Below are positions 1 to 9,142 of a DNA stretch of 15,596 nucleotides, piece by piece; the first letter of the stretch is position 1; every line of letters begins with the position of its first letter. Source of the stretch: JBGSYN01 sp041750975 (lineage in GTDB: Bacteria; Pseudomonadota; Alphaproteobacteria; Geminicoccales; Geminicoccaceae); contig JBGSYN010000021.1 of assembly GCA_041750975.1 (NCBI GenBank), positions 1 to 15,596 on the forward strand, written 5' to 3'. Both the position numbers and the translations under genes were made by a program. The notes under the pieces were generated by a model. It made no database searches and was not told the DNA's origin. It worked only from the letters and a program-made list of their open reading frames with translations.

Positions 1-822
1 GCCGCTCTCGTTGCGTTTGCGGCGAACTCGCTCTTGTGCCGGCTGGCCCTGGGGCTGGGACTCATCGATGCGGCCAGCTTCACGACGATACGCGTTGTTT
101 CGGGTGCTATGGCACTGGGCTTGATCGTGTTGCTGACGGGCCACGCACGGCGTGACGCCGCGGTCGATTGGCGTAGCGGGTTGATGCTGTTCGCCTACAT
201 GGCCTGTTTCTCCTTCGCCTACAGATCGCTAAGTGCGGGGACCGGGGCGCTGGTGCTGTTCGGCACTGTGCAACTGACGATGTTTGCCGTGGCCTTGCAG
301 CGAGGCGAGACGTTTCCGCCGCTCTCCTGGGCCGGTCTCGCCATCGCCGCAGCGGGATTGATCTATCTGGTGCTGCCGGGAGTGACGGCACCGGACTTAC
401 CTGGCGCCCTGTTGATGGCGGGAGCCGGGATCGCCTGGGGCTGCTATTCGCTCCTCGGCCGGAGCGCTGTCGATCCGCTGGCGGCCTCGATGCGCAATTT
501 TCTCTTGTGCGTGCCTCTGGTGCTTATCGTGAGCCTGGTTTTCTGGCCCGAACATCAGGCGACGGCGGCGGGTGTGCTCCTCGCAATGGTCTCGGGGGCG
601 ATTGCGTCGGGCTGCGGCTATGTCGTCTGGTATGCTGCCCTGCCCGGGCTCTCGGCGACGCGGGCCGCGACCGTGCAACTGGCTGTTCCGGTGATCGCCG
701 CACTTGGTGGCGTCGCCCTATTGGCAGAACCCTTAACGTCGCGTTTGATTCTCGCCTCGATCGCAACCCTGGGTGGCGTCGCCCTGGCGCTTCTTCAGCG
801 CTCCACCCAACCGATTCGGTAG
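1..822 (+). CDS. EamA/DMT-family membrane transporter, 5' end cut off by the window
   Basis: The frame is open from base 1 and ends at TAG 820-822, giving 273 residues without a true start. The TTG at 34 is not a convincing start, because the preceding 11 codons (AALVAFAANSL) continue the usual first helix of EamA proteins, often written FAANSLLCRLAL. The protein is almost all hydrophobic helices. Two EamA-type halves can be seen, with a second start around GALLMAGAGIAWGCYSLLGR and the typical final helix pair around VAVIAALGGVALLAEPLTSRL. Members of the drug/metabolite transporter superfamily sit in the inner membrane and export or exchange small metabolites; the substrate cannot be inferred here. 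The gene converges on the S41 protease-like gene, with 3 bp between the two stop codons and no clear terminator. The family call is firm and the function open. Confidence 0.88.
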   Translation, partial: AALVAFAANSLLCRLALGLGLIDAASFTTIRVVSGAMALGLIVLLTGHARRDAAVDWRSGLMLFAYMACFSFAYRSLSAGTGALVLFGTVQLTMFAVALQRGETFPPLSWAGLAIAAAGLIYLVLPGVTAPDLPGALLMAGAGIAWGCYSLLGRSAVDPLAASMRNFLLCVPLVLIVSLVFWPEHQATAAGVLLAMVSGAIASGCGYVVWYAALPGLSATRAATVQLAVPVIAALGGVALLAEPLTSRLILASIATLGGVALALLQRSTQPIR

Positions 823-825
823 GCT

Positions 826-1704
826 TTAACGATTGTAAGCGCGCGGATGAATTTCCGCCAATTGCCGCGCTTTCTCCAGGGCCTTCTCCCAACCTCCGTG
901 AAGATCGGGCTCGATCCTCTCGCCGTGGAGGGGAATGCATTTCGTCACCCGATCGGAGGCACACAAGTAATCCGTCGTGATGCGCAGGGATTTGCCACCC
1001 CCGAAATCCCGGACCAGTTGCATACTGGCCTTGCCGTAAGTCGGCTCCATGCCGACGACGATCGCATGCGGCAAGGCTCGAATGAAGAGTTCGGCTGCCG
1101 AGGCTGTCCACTTGCTGACATAAACGACAATATCCATCGTGGCGTAGGGACCGCGCTTGCTGGTACCGCAGCCATCGGGTTTCGGGTCGAAGGGCCGGTT
1201 GGTTTCGATCGAATTATCGGCGACCTGGCGCACGAGGATCGGGGACTGATCGCGCACGAAGAGACAAATAAGTTCGATCGCCTCTTCGATCCAGCCGCCG
1301 GGATTTCGCGAGAAATCGAAGAGCACGACTTGCGGCTGATTGGCTCCGAGCTCCGCTGCAACGACTCGATCCAGCTCACTATTTTCGAAGTCGGGCACCT
1401 CGAATATCGAGAAGCCGTCGTGGTGATCGACAGCGATGGGGCGCGGATCCGCGGGAGCGTCCTGCCTTATCCCCGAGTGGGGATCAAGGCCGCACTCTTC
1501 CCTAAGTTTCGCGTCGCCGCTCATCGCGAGTTCGAACTCGTTTTGCGAGCATGTGAACTCTCCGATAAACCGGCTTCTGGCCCAGGCCAATATTTCCGTG
1601 GAGTCTTCAATCCGCTGCTCTTCACCAGAGCTGAATAGATTTCCTCCTTCAATTACCAAGGGTACAAGACATAGCAGAACAAGTACGGCGATGCCCAGAC
1701 GCAT
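826..1704 (-). CDS. Secreted S41-family (C-terminal processing) peptidase-like protein
   Basis: This 292-residue protein opens with a hydrophobic stretch (residues 4-18), probably a signal peptide or anchor, so it is expected outside the cytoplasm. The S41 core is recognisable. FDFSRNPGGWIEEAIEL (about 129-145) matches the family's LDLRNNPGGLLDEAVEL strand and loop. VYVSKWTASAAELF (about 194-207) carries the nucleophile Ser202, and TYGKASMQ (222-229) carries the general-base Lys225, so the Ser-Lys dyad is intact. The stretch of about 100 residues before the core is short and shows no clear PDZ domain, unlike classical CtpA/Prc. Several cysteines (52, 71, 179, 248, 256) could form disulfides. 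ATG 1704 is supported by GAGGA about 8 nt upstream. S41 enzymes cleave at C-termini of periplasmic or lipoprotein substrates; the target here is unknown. Confidence 0.8.
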   Translation of the reverse strand: MRLGIAVLVLLCLVPLVIEGGNLFSSGEEQRIEDSTEILAWARSRFIGEFTCSQNEFELAMSGDAKLREECGLDPHSGIRQDAPADPRPIAVDHHDGFSIFEVPDFENSELDRVVAAELGANQPQVVLFDFSRNPGGWIEEAIELICLFVRDQSPILVRQVADNSIETNRPFDPKPDGCGTSKRGPYATMDIVVYVSKWTASAAELFIRALPHAIVVGMEPTYGKASMQLVRDFGGGKSLRITTDYLCASDRVTKCIPLHGERIEPDLHGGWEKALEKARQLAEIHPRAYNR

Positions 1705-1764
1705 GATGTTTCCTCATGCCGTGTCCTCATAGTGAACCATGACCGGAGAAATACTGATTTTGCA

Positions 1765-1778
1765 ATAGTTATTACTAT
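1765..1778. repeat. AT-rich inverted repeat upstream of the S41 gene
   Basis: ATAGT (1765-1769) and ACTAT (1774-1778) form a perfect 5 bp inverted repeat around TATT, inside an AT-rich patch (about 1740-1800) that stands out from the GC-rich surroundings. The patch lies 60-95 bp before the S41 start codon, so it is the likeliest promoter or operator region for that gene. No clean -35/-10 pair was found in it. Confidence 0.25.
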
Positions 1779-1872
1779 GGCGGCATATCCTATATTTGAC
1801 GCTAGCATCGGGTCGGTGGCAGTTCCACGTTGCCGCCTTAATTGACGCTCATTTTCGGTTGAAGGAGGGACT

Positions 1873-1897
1873 GGTGACGAACCGGTCGGTCGTCACC
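1873..1897 (-). terminator. Stem-loop just after the first PAS-GGDEF gene, probable terminator
   Basis: GGTGACGA (1873-1880) pairs perfectly with TCGTCACC (1890-1897) around a 9 nt loop. The stem begins 6 nt past the stop codon of the minus-strand GGDEF gene. On the minus strand it is followed by a pyrimidine-rich stretch (AGTCCCTCCTTC) rather than a clean T run, so it may be a weak intrinsic terminator or an mRNA 3'-end stabiliser. Confidence 0.5.
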
Positions 1898-1903
1898 GCC
1901 TAC

Positions 1904-2818
1904 TCAAGCGGCGATGGCCTGGTCTCGGCCGCCTTGCTTGGCGCTGTAGAGGGCGCGGTCGGCGCGGCGCATCAAGGCTTCGACATTCGTATCGGCCTTG
2001 CCAAGCGTGGCGATGCCGAGGCTCGCGGTAAAGGCAAGGCGTGCCTCGCCATAGTCGAGGGCGATATTGGGAAACACCATATTGAGACGCTTGCCGAGCG
2101 TGAAGGCGGCGCGACGGCCGGTGTGGGGCAGCAGGATCGCGAATTCCTCGCCGCCGATACGGCCGAGCAGATCGCTCTGGCGGATCAAAGGTCGGCATGC
2201 TTCGCACAGCGCCTGCAGCACCCGATCGCCGGCTTCGTGGCCAAAACGGTCATTAATTCGCTTGAAATGATCGATATCGATGATGATCAGGCTGAGGGGC
2301 ATGCGGTAGCGCGCTGCCTGGGCGAACTGAAAATGCGCGACCGAGGTGAAATGCCGGCGATTGGCAATGCCTGTCAGTTCGTCGGTGAGGGCAAGCTGCT
2401 CGAGTTGTTTTCGGGCTGCCAGGAGCGCCTGTTCGGCTGCGACCCGCTCCGAGATGTCGCGAATGATGCCAAGATAGCCGATTACTGCGGCGTCGCTGCT
2501 ACGAAGCGCACCGAGGACGGTTTCGCCTGGAAACGACGTCCCGTCCTTGCGGCAATAATCGATGGTGTAGGCGCCACGTTCACCGAGAGGCTCGAGCTTC
2601 AGACGCAGGCGGCCCTGGCGCTTGAACTCAGCTTTGTCCGCGAACAGCATCACGGTCTTTTTGCCGAGCAGTTCTTCAGGGCGATAGCCGAATACCCGCT
2701 CGACGGCCGGGTTGGCGCAAACGACGCGACGGCGGGTATCGCAGATCAGCACCGCGTCGGAGAGCTCGTCGAAAATAGTCTCGACAGCGATCGATTGGGG
2801 CCACCGGACGCTGACCAT
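1904..2818 (-). CDS. PAS-GGDEF diguanylate cyclase, copy 1
   Basis: The 304-residue protein has no membrane segment or signal peptide, so it is expected in the cytosol. Residues about 10-125 form a PAS sensor domain (NPAVERVFGYRPEELLGK, then the PAC-type YCRKDGTSFPGE). A short helical linker (about 125-143) leads to the GGDEF domain, which begins at LALTDELTGIANRRHF. The active-site motif is GGEEF (222-226), a functional variant of GGDEF, and the metal-binding DIDHFK is at 181-186. RQSD (213-216) lies five residues upstream of it, in the position of the RxxD c-di-GMP inhibitory site. The expected activity is 2 GTP to c-di-GMP, tuned by a PAS ligand or redox signal and by product feedback. No EAL domain is present. 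ATG 2818 is the first start after an in-frame stop, but its ribosome-binding site is weak. It is a gap-free paralogue of the gene at 3029-3943. Confidence 0.92.
   Translation of the reverse strand: MVSVRWPQSIAVETIFDELSDAVLICDTRRRVVCANPAVERVFGYRPEELLGKKTVMLFADKAEFKRQGRLRLKLEPLGERGAYTIDYCRKDGTSFPGETVLGALRSSDAAVIGYLGIIRDISERVAAEQALLAARKQLEQLALTDELTGIANRRHFTSVAHFQFAQAARYRMPLSLIIIDIDHFKRINDRFGHEAGDRVLQALCEACRPLIRQSDLLGRIGGEEFAILLPHTGRRAAFTLGKRLNMVFPNIALDYGEARLAFTASLGIATLGKADTNVEALMRRADRALYSAKQGGRDQAIAA
1921..1969. repeat. 49 bp exact direct repeat, copy 1 (3' end of PAS-GGDEF copy 1)
   Basis: These 49 bases are identical to 3046-3094. They encode the C-terminal ADRALYSAKQGGRD segment of the GGDEF domain. 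Identity covers all third codon positions and ends at single mismatches on both sides, although the rest of the two genes has diverged clearly. Confidence 0.9.
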
Positions 2819-2990
2819 GGCTAAGCATCATCCCGAAAGATTGCCGGAACCCACCCATCCCCTTTTTAGTGAACTACGGACGTTTCGCAATGAGCGAAAA
2901 TTCCACCGTGCGGAGTTAATACCATACCAGAACGCTATAATCGAGGTAAGATTTCCATATCGGAAGTTGGGTGCCTAGTTTTCAATCGTA

Positions 2991-3006
2991 CCGCCCCCAA
3001 GGGCGG
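2991..3006 (-). terminator. GC-rich stem-loop after the second PAS-GGDEF gene, possible terminator
   Basis: CCGCCC (2991-2996) and GGGCGG (3001-3006) form a perfect 6 bp GC-only stem with a 4 nt loop, 22 nt past the stop codon of the minus-strand gene at 3029-3943. No T run follows on the minus strand (TACGATTG). It may separate transcription of the two GGDEF genes. The remaining bases to 2819 hold no gene; they are fairly AT-rich and probably carry the promoter of copy 1, but I see no convincing -35/-10 pair. Confidence 0.4.
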
Positions 3007-3028
3007 GCGAACCGCATCCTCTATTCTG

Positions 3029-3943
3029 TCAGGCAGCGATGGTCCGGTCTCGGCCGCCTTGCTTGGCGCTGTAGAGGGCGCGGTCGGCGCGGCGTAACAG
3101 GACGCCGAAATCGCCATCGGCCATATTCAACGTAGCAATGCCGAGGCTTGCGGTGAAGGTCAGGGAAGCCTCGCCATAGCCAATCGTGATGTCGCGGAAG
3201 AGCGCGTTCAGCCTACGGCCGAGGCTGAGAGCGGCACGCTGGTCGACATTCGGCAAGACCAGGCCGAATTCCTCGCCGCCGATCCTGCCGAGCAGGTCGT
3301 CCTTGCGGATCATCGGCCGGCAGGCCTCGCATAGCGCCTTGAGCACACGATCGCCGGCTTCGTGACCATAGCTGTCGTTGATCTGCTTGAAATGATCGAT
3401 ATCGATGACGATCAGGGACAGGGGCTGAAAATAGCGCGTCGCCTGCGCAAACCGGTAGTGGGCAACGGACATGAAATGGCGTCGATTGGCGATCCCGGTA
3501 AGCTCGTCGGTGAGGGCCAATTGCTCGAGCTTGCGCTGGGCCGCCTGAAGATTCCGCTCGGCTTCCACACGTGCCGAGACATCGCGGATGATGCTGAGAA
3601 AACCGATGGTGACGCCGCCGCTATCGCGGATCGGGCCGCCTATGGTCTCGCCCGGAAAGATCGAACCATCCTTGCGCCGATAATCGGTCATATGGATCGA
3701 GGGGTTGTCGCAGTTCTTCAGATTGTAACGGAGGCGGCCCTGTCGCAGGAATTCGACCTTCGTCTCGTAGAGGATTGCCGATTTTTGACCGATCAGTTCA
3801 TTGGGCTCGTAGCCGAAGACTTTTCGGGCTGAGGGATTGACACGCACGATAGTGCGAGTGGCGTCCGTGAAGACGATGACGTCAGGCAATTCATCGAAGA
3901 TCGATTCGCAAAGCACGCCTTCGGCGGACAGCATTACGGGCAT
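3029..3943 (-). CDS. PAS-GGDEF diguanylate cyclase, copy 2
   Basis: This is a 304-residue cytosolic protein that aligns end to end with its neighbour at 1904-2818 without a gap. Residues about 10-125 are a PAS/PAC sensor (NPSARKVFGYEPNELIG; YRRKDGSIFPGE). The GGDEF domain runs from LALTDELTGIANRRHF to the end, with metal-binding DIDHFK (181-186), active-site GGEEF (222-226) and inhibitory-site RKDD (213-216). By hand count about three quarters of the GGDEF half is identical between the copies, while the PAS halves differ much more, which fits one c-di-GMP output reading different inputs. ATG 3943 has a good ribosome-binding site (AAAGGTGA, about 7-8 nt away), unlike copy 1, so this copy is probably translated better. 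The stem-loop between the genes suggests that they are not a tight operon. The signal sensed is unknown. Confidence 0.92.
   Translation of the reverse strand: MPVMLSAEGVLCESIFDELPDVIVFTDATRTIVRVNPSARKVFGYEPNELIGQKSAILYETKVEFLRQGRLRYNLKNCDNPSIHMTDYRRKDGSIFPGETIGGPIRDSGGVTIGFLSIIRDVSARVEAERNLQAAQRKLEQLALTDELTGIANRRHFMSVAHYRFAQATRYFQPLSLIVIDIDHFKQINDSYGHEAGDRVLKALCEACRPMIRKDDLLGRIGGEEFGLVLPNVDQRAALSLGRRLNALFRDITIGYGEASLTFTASLGIATLNMADGDFGVLLRRADRALYSAKQGGRDRTIAA
3046..3094. repeat. 49 bp exact direct repeat, copy 2 (3' end of PAS-GGDEF copy 2)
   Basis: This is the partner of 1921-1969, lying at the same codons of the paralogous gene. The flanking bases differ (C before and T after here; T before and C after in copy 1). 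Confidence 0.9.
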
Positions 3944-4150
3944 CTGACGTCACCTTTCCGATAGGTTGCTAAAGCCCAACCGAGGTCGCGTTGATTGCTG
4001 GCGTTATAGACGCTTCCCGGACCACGGACATTCCCAATTTTCAAATTAAAGTTCAACTATGGGATTTGTCACATCGCGTAACGCACGTGCTTTGGTTGGG
4101 CTCGACCATCGGGTCACACGTTTTCACGGCCCCGGATCGAACTTCGCCTG
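3944..4150. other. Non-coding spacer between the GlnA-like gene and PAS-GGDEF copy 2
   Basis: The 207 bp hold no supportable gene. The middle (about 4030-4065) is AT-rich. On the minus strand it offers GTGACA, 17 bp, TTAATT as a weak promoter candidate for the GGDEF gene. The end next to the GGDEF gene carries its ribosome-binding site. No intrinsic terminator was seen after the GlnA-like gene. Confidence 0.5.
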
Positions 4151-5560
4151 TCAGCCGCTGTAATACATCTCGAACTCGAGCGGATGGGGCATGGTCGCAA
4201 GGCGAGCCAGTTCCTCGCGGCGGAGGCCGATATAGCTCTCGATCATGTCCGGCGTCATCACATCGCCCTCCAACAGAAAGTCATTGTCCTTTTCGAGGGC
4301 GGCCAACGCCTCTTCGAGATTGCGGGCGCAATTCGGCAGATCGGCGATGTCTTCGGGCATGATATCGTAGAGGTTGCGGTCCATCGCATCGCCGGGATCG
4401 AGTTTCCTCGCGACACCGTCGAGACCGGCCATAAGCAGAGCGGTATAGGCCAGATAGGGATTGGCCGCGGCATCGGGGAAGCGGGTTTCGATCCGCTTGT
4501 GACGCGGGTGGGCGGCGTAAGGGATGCGGATCGCGGCCGAACGGTTATGGGCGCCATAGGATAGCACCACGGGCTCGTCCTGCCCCGCCATCAGCCGTCG
4601 ATAGCTGTTCGTGGTGGGATTGGTGAGCGCGTTCAGGGCCTTGGCGTGGGTGATGATGCCGGCAATGAAGCTGGTGCAGGTCGGGCTCAGATCGGCATAG
4701 CCGTTGCCGGCGAAATGAAAGGTGTCGCCGCTCTTCAGGCTCATATGGATGCGCAGGCTGTTGCCTCGCTGATTGACCAGCGGCTTGGGCATGAAGGTGG
4801 CGGACTTGCCGTAGGACGCGGCCACCTGCTGGACCGCATATTTGAGGGTCTGCAACCGATCGGCGCTCTCGGTCAGCGGCGCCGGCGAGAAGGTGATACG
4901 GCCCTGATTGGGTCCGAGTCCGTGTTCGTGGCGCAGGCGCTCGAAGCCCAGATGCCGCAAAATTGTGGTCATCTCCGAGCGGATATCGGCGAAATGGTCG
5001 GCCGGCGACTGGATCATGTAGGCGGCGCGATTGGGCGGTCTGTGGCCTGGATTGCCACTTCGGAAGGTCTCGCCGCCTTCGACATGATGCTCATGCGCAC
5101 TCACGATCGAGGCGACTTTGGTCGGGCCGATCTCGACCCGGACATCGTCGAACAGATAGAAATGCACTTCGACGCCGATCAGGAGGGTCTCGGCCACACC
5201 TTTGGCCTGGAGGTAGCTCTCGGCGCGGGTGGCAATCGAGCGGGGATCCCGCTCATAGCTGAAGCCGGTAGCGGGCTCGGAGCTATTGCAGGTCAGCGTC
5301 AAGGTCGGCTGTGCGGCGAAGGGATCGGCAAAGCAGGTCTCGAGGTCGGGCTCGAGCAGGAGATCCGCCATGGTGATGTCGCGCCAGCCGGGAAGTGCCG
5401 AGCCGTCGATCAGGATGCCGTGTTCGAGAATCTCCCGATCGACGCCGGAAGCTTCGAGGGTGACATGACGCAGCCGGCCGAGGAGATCGGTCATGCGGAG
5501 ATCGACGAGCTTGATCTCCTCGGCGTCGATCTGGGCGAGTATGTCCGAAGGTTGCGCCAT
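4151..5560 (-). CDS. GlnA-type glutamine synthetase-like protein with a substituted active site
   Basis: The 469-residue product has exactly the length of E. coli GlnA and aligns along its whole length (DLRMTD, IDGSALPGW, YERDPRSIA, GKSATFMPKP, NPTTNSYRRL, RIETRFPDAAANPYLAYTALLMAGLDG). Glutamine synthetase makes glutamine from glutamate, ammonia and ATP using two metal ions. Here ligands E131, E212 and E358 remain (E. coli E129, E212, E357), but His133 replaces E131, Gly220 replaces E220 and Arg270 replaces H269. N264 becomes Arg, S53 becomes Ala and flap E327 becomes Asp. Arg340, His272 and adenylylation-site Tyr398 (NLYDI) remain. Normal synthetase activity is therefore doubtful; another ligase reaction or a non-catalytic role is possible. 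ATG 5560 is chosen because translation further upstream runs into edd and resembles nothing; GAGAGG lies unusually close, 3 nt before it. The gene follows edd by 91 bp on the same strand. The fold is certain, the function unknown. Confidence 0.85.
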   Translation of the reverse strand: MAQPSDILAQIDAEEIKLVDLRMTDLLGRLRHVTLEASGVDREILEHGILIDGSALPGWRDITMADLLLEPDLETCFADPFAAQPTLTLTCNSSEPATGFSYERDPRSIATRAESYLQAKGVAETLLIGVEVHFYLFDDVRVEIGPTKVASIVSAHEHHVEGGETFRSGNPGHRPPNRAAYMIQSPADHFADIRSEMTTILRHLGFERLRHEHGLGPNQGRITFSPAPLTESADRLQTLKYAVQQVAASYGKSATFMPKPLVNQRGNSLRIHMSLKSGDTFHFAGNGYADLSPTCTSFIAGIITHAKALNALTNPTTNSYRRLMAGQDEPVVLSYGAHNRSAAIRIPYAAHPRHKRIETRFPDAAANPYLAYTALLMAGLDGVARKLDPGDAMDRNLYDIMPEDIADLPNCARNLEEALAALEKDNDFLLEGDVMTPDMIESYIGLRREELARLATMPHPLEFEMYYSG

Positions 5561-5651
5561 AAGCCTCTCGATTTCAACCTGCTGGGTCTGATGAATCAGG
5601 CAGGCTTTATCGATGAGTGCGGCCGAATGTGCAACGGCGTCGAGTGCCCCT

Positions 5652-7490
<1,839 letters not shown>

Positions 7491-7527
7491 TGTTCGCTCC
7501 CTTGGAAATTGGGCTAGCAGCAGGTGT

Positions 7528-9006
7528 TCAGACCACTTCCTCAAGCCAGCTTCGATTGTCACGGGCCATCAATGCCGTGGCCGCCGCCGGACCCCAGCTG
7601 CCGGCGGGGTAGGGCTTGGGCGCGGTACCCAGGGCATCCCAGGCCTTCAGGATCGGATCGATCCAGGTCCAGGCGGCCGAGACTTCGTCCTTGCGCATGA
7701 ACAGGGTCGGGTTGCCGCGAACGACATCCATCAACAGCCGCTCATAAGCGTCGGGATAACGGACAACGAACGTGTCGGCATAGGACAGGTTCAAAGGCAC
7801 GTTTTTCAGACGCAGACCGCCGGGACCGGGCTCCTTGGTCATCATATAGAGCTTGACCCCCTCGTCCGGCTGGAGCCGGAGGAGCAGCCGGTTCGGCACG
7901 ATCTGGCTGGTCGCCTCGTTGAAGATGGAATGCGGCACGGCGCGGAACTGGATGACGATATCCGACTGGTGCACGGCGAGGCGCTTGCCCGTGCGCAGGT
8001 AGAAGGGCACGCCCGCCCAGCGCCAGTTGTCGATCTCGGCCTTGACGACGCAATAGGTCTCGGTATCGCTGCGGCCGCCGGTCCCGAGTTCGTCGAGATA
8101 GCCCTTGACCGGTTCGCCATGGACGGCACCAGCGGTATATTGGCCCCGCACGGTGTGGGTGTTGATATTGAACTCGGTAATCGGCCGGAGCGAGCGCAGC
8201 ACCTTGAGCTTTTCGTCGCGAACGGCACTGGCGTCGAGTGCTGCCGGCGGTTCCATGGCAACCAGGCACAAAAGCTGGAGGATATGGTTCTGCACCATGT
8301 CGCGCAGCGCCCCCGAGCGGTCGTAATAGCCGCCTCGGTCGCCGACCCCGATATCCTCGGCCACGGTGATCTGGACATGTTCGATCGCCTGGCTGTTCCA
8401 TAAGGGCTCGAACAGGATATTGGCGAAACGGAGGCTCAAGAGGTTCTGGACGGTTTCCTTGCCGAGATAGTGATCGATCCGATAGATCTGATCCTCGCGC
8501 AACACCTCGCCGATCTCGCGGTTGATCGCTTCGGCCGAGGCGAGGTCGTGACCGACCGGCTTCTCGATCACCACGCGGGAATTCCCCGTCAGCAGCTCGT
8601 TGCGCGCGATCTTCTGCGCGACCGGCCCGAACAGGCTCGGTCCCGTCGCCAGATAGAATACACGGACACGGTCATCGTGACCGTTCAGACGGGCGTGCAG
8701 GGGGGACCAGTCATCGTCCTGCATGGCGTCGAGGCGGACGAAATGCAGCCGCTGCAAAAAGCGCTCGAGCAGCATCGGTTCGACATCGTCCGCAACATAC
8801 CGGTGCAGGGCTTCCAGCACCTTCGAGCGATAGGTCTCGTCATCGAGGTCGCTTCGGGCAATGCCGATGATGCGGCTGTCATCGGTCAGCTGGCCGTCGC
8901 AACAGCGGCGATACAGCCCGGGCAAAAGCTTTCGCATGGCGAGATCGCCGGTACCGCCGAACACGACCAGATCGAACGCATCGACCGGGATGAATTGCGC
9001 TGTCAC
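7528..9006 (-). CDS. zwf: Glucose-6-phosphate 1-dehydrogenase
   Basis: Zwf oxidises glucose-6-phosphate to 6-phosphogluconolactone with NAD(P)+, opening the Entner-Doudoroff and pentose-phosphate routes. The 492-residue length is typical (E. coli 491). The N-terminal Rossmann site reads FGGTGDLAMRKLLPGL (GGTGDL at 17-22, usually GASGDL), EKPVGHD is at 148-154, and the substrate-binding active-site motif RIDHYLGKE is at 176-184 with the catalytic His. The start is GTG 9006, supported by GAGGG 7 nt upstream (9014-9018). An out-of-frame ATG (9008-9006) overlaps it and is closed at once by TGA. No pgl lies between zwf and edd, unlike the usual zwf-pgl-edd order of rhizobia, so the lactonase must be encoded elsewhere or hydrolysis is spontaneous. 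Confidence 0.96.
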   Translation of the reverse strand: MTAQFIPVDAFDLVVFGGTGDLAMRKLLPGLYRRCCDGQLTDDSRIIGIARSDLDDETYRSKVLEALHRYVADDVEPMLLERFLQRLHFVRLDAMQDDDWSPLHARLNGHDDRVRVFYLATGPSLFGPVAQKIARNELLTGNSRVVIEKPVGHDLASAEAINREIGEVLREDQIYRIDHYLGKETVQNLLSLRFANILFEPLWNSQAIEHVQITVAEDIGVGDRGGYYDRSGALRDMVQNHILQLLCLVAMEPPAALDASAVRDEKLKVLRSLRPITEFNINTHTVRGQYTAGAVHGEPVKGYLDELGTGGRSDTETYCVVKAEIDNWRWAGVPFYLRTGKRLAVHQSDIVIQFRAVPHSIFNEATSQIVPNRLLLRLQPDEGVKLYMMTKEPGPGGLRLKNVPLNLSYADTFVVRYPDAYERLLMDVVRGNPTLFMRKDEVSAAWTWIDPILKAWDALGTAPKPYPAGSWGPAAATALMARDNRSWLEEVV

Positions 9007-9018
9007 ATTGTTTCCCTC
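9003..9018 (-). promoter_or_regulatory. zwf ribosome-binding site with overlapping ATG-TGA and GTG starts
   Basis: On the minus strand GAGGG (9018-9014) is followed after 5 nt by ATG (9008-9006), whose next codon is TGA (9005-9003), and after 7 nt by the zwf GTG (9006-9004). Both start codons lie within normal reach of the same Shine-Dalgarno sequence. Only the GTG frame is open into Zwf. Confidence 0.6.
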
Positions 9019-9123
9019 TTGACCTGAACCTTATCTATCAGGCTGCCCCCCGCACTTGAAGGGGCGTCGCGACGACGTGCGGGAAATCGGCTCCGGCAGT
9101 CGGCTGGAGAGTGTGCAGGATTT

Positions 9124-9142
9124 TTGCTCAGAGCATGAGCAA
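9124..9142. repeat. 7 bp inverted repeat in the zwf leader
   Basis: TTGCTCA (9124-9130) and TGAGCAA (9136-9142) are perfect inverted repeats around GAGCA, in the 241 bp spacer between the SIS gene and zwf and about 120 bp before the zwf start. The adjoining T run lies on the wrong side for an intrinsic terminator in either direction. An operator for a regulator of zwf is possible. I see nothing else in this spacer apart from the zwf ribosome-binding site. Confidence 0.3.

Noticed and set aside
1796..2824. Plus-strand open frame of about 340 codons
   Set aside because: It is antisense to PAS-GGDEF copy 1, whose motifs are unmistakable. A similar shadow appears over copy 2.
3945..3952. Palindrome TGACGTCA next to the start of PAS-GGDEF copy 2
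   Set aside because: It overlaps the ribosome-binding site and the bases just before the start codon. At 8 bp, chance is the simplest explanation, although TGACGTC also occurs before the SIS gene.
7491..7562. A 24-codon N-terminal extension of Edd
   Set aside because: It would overlap the zwf 3' end; the ATG at 7490 has a strong ribosome-binding site and fits the family length.
9124..9142. Inverted repeat read as an intrinsic terminator after the SIS gene
   Set aside because: On the minus strand the stem is followed by A residues, and on the plus strand the T run precedes the stem, so neither direction gives a U tract after the hairpin.
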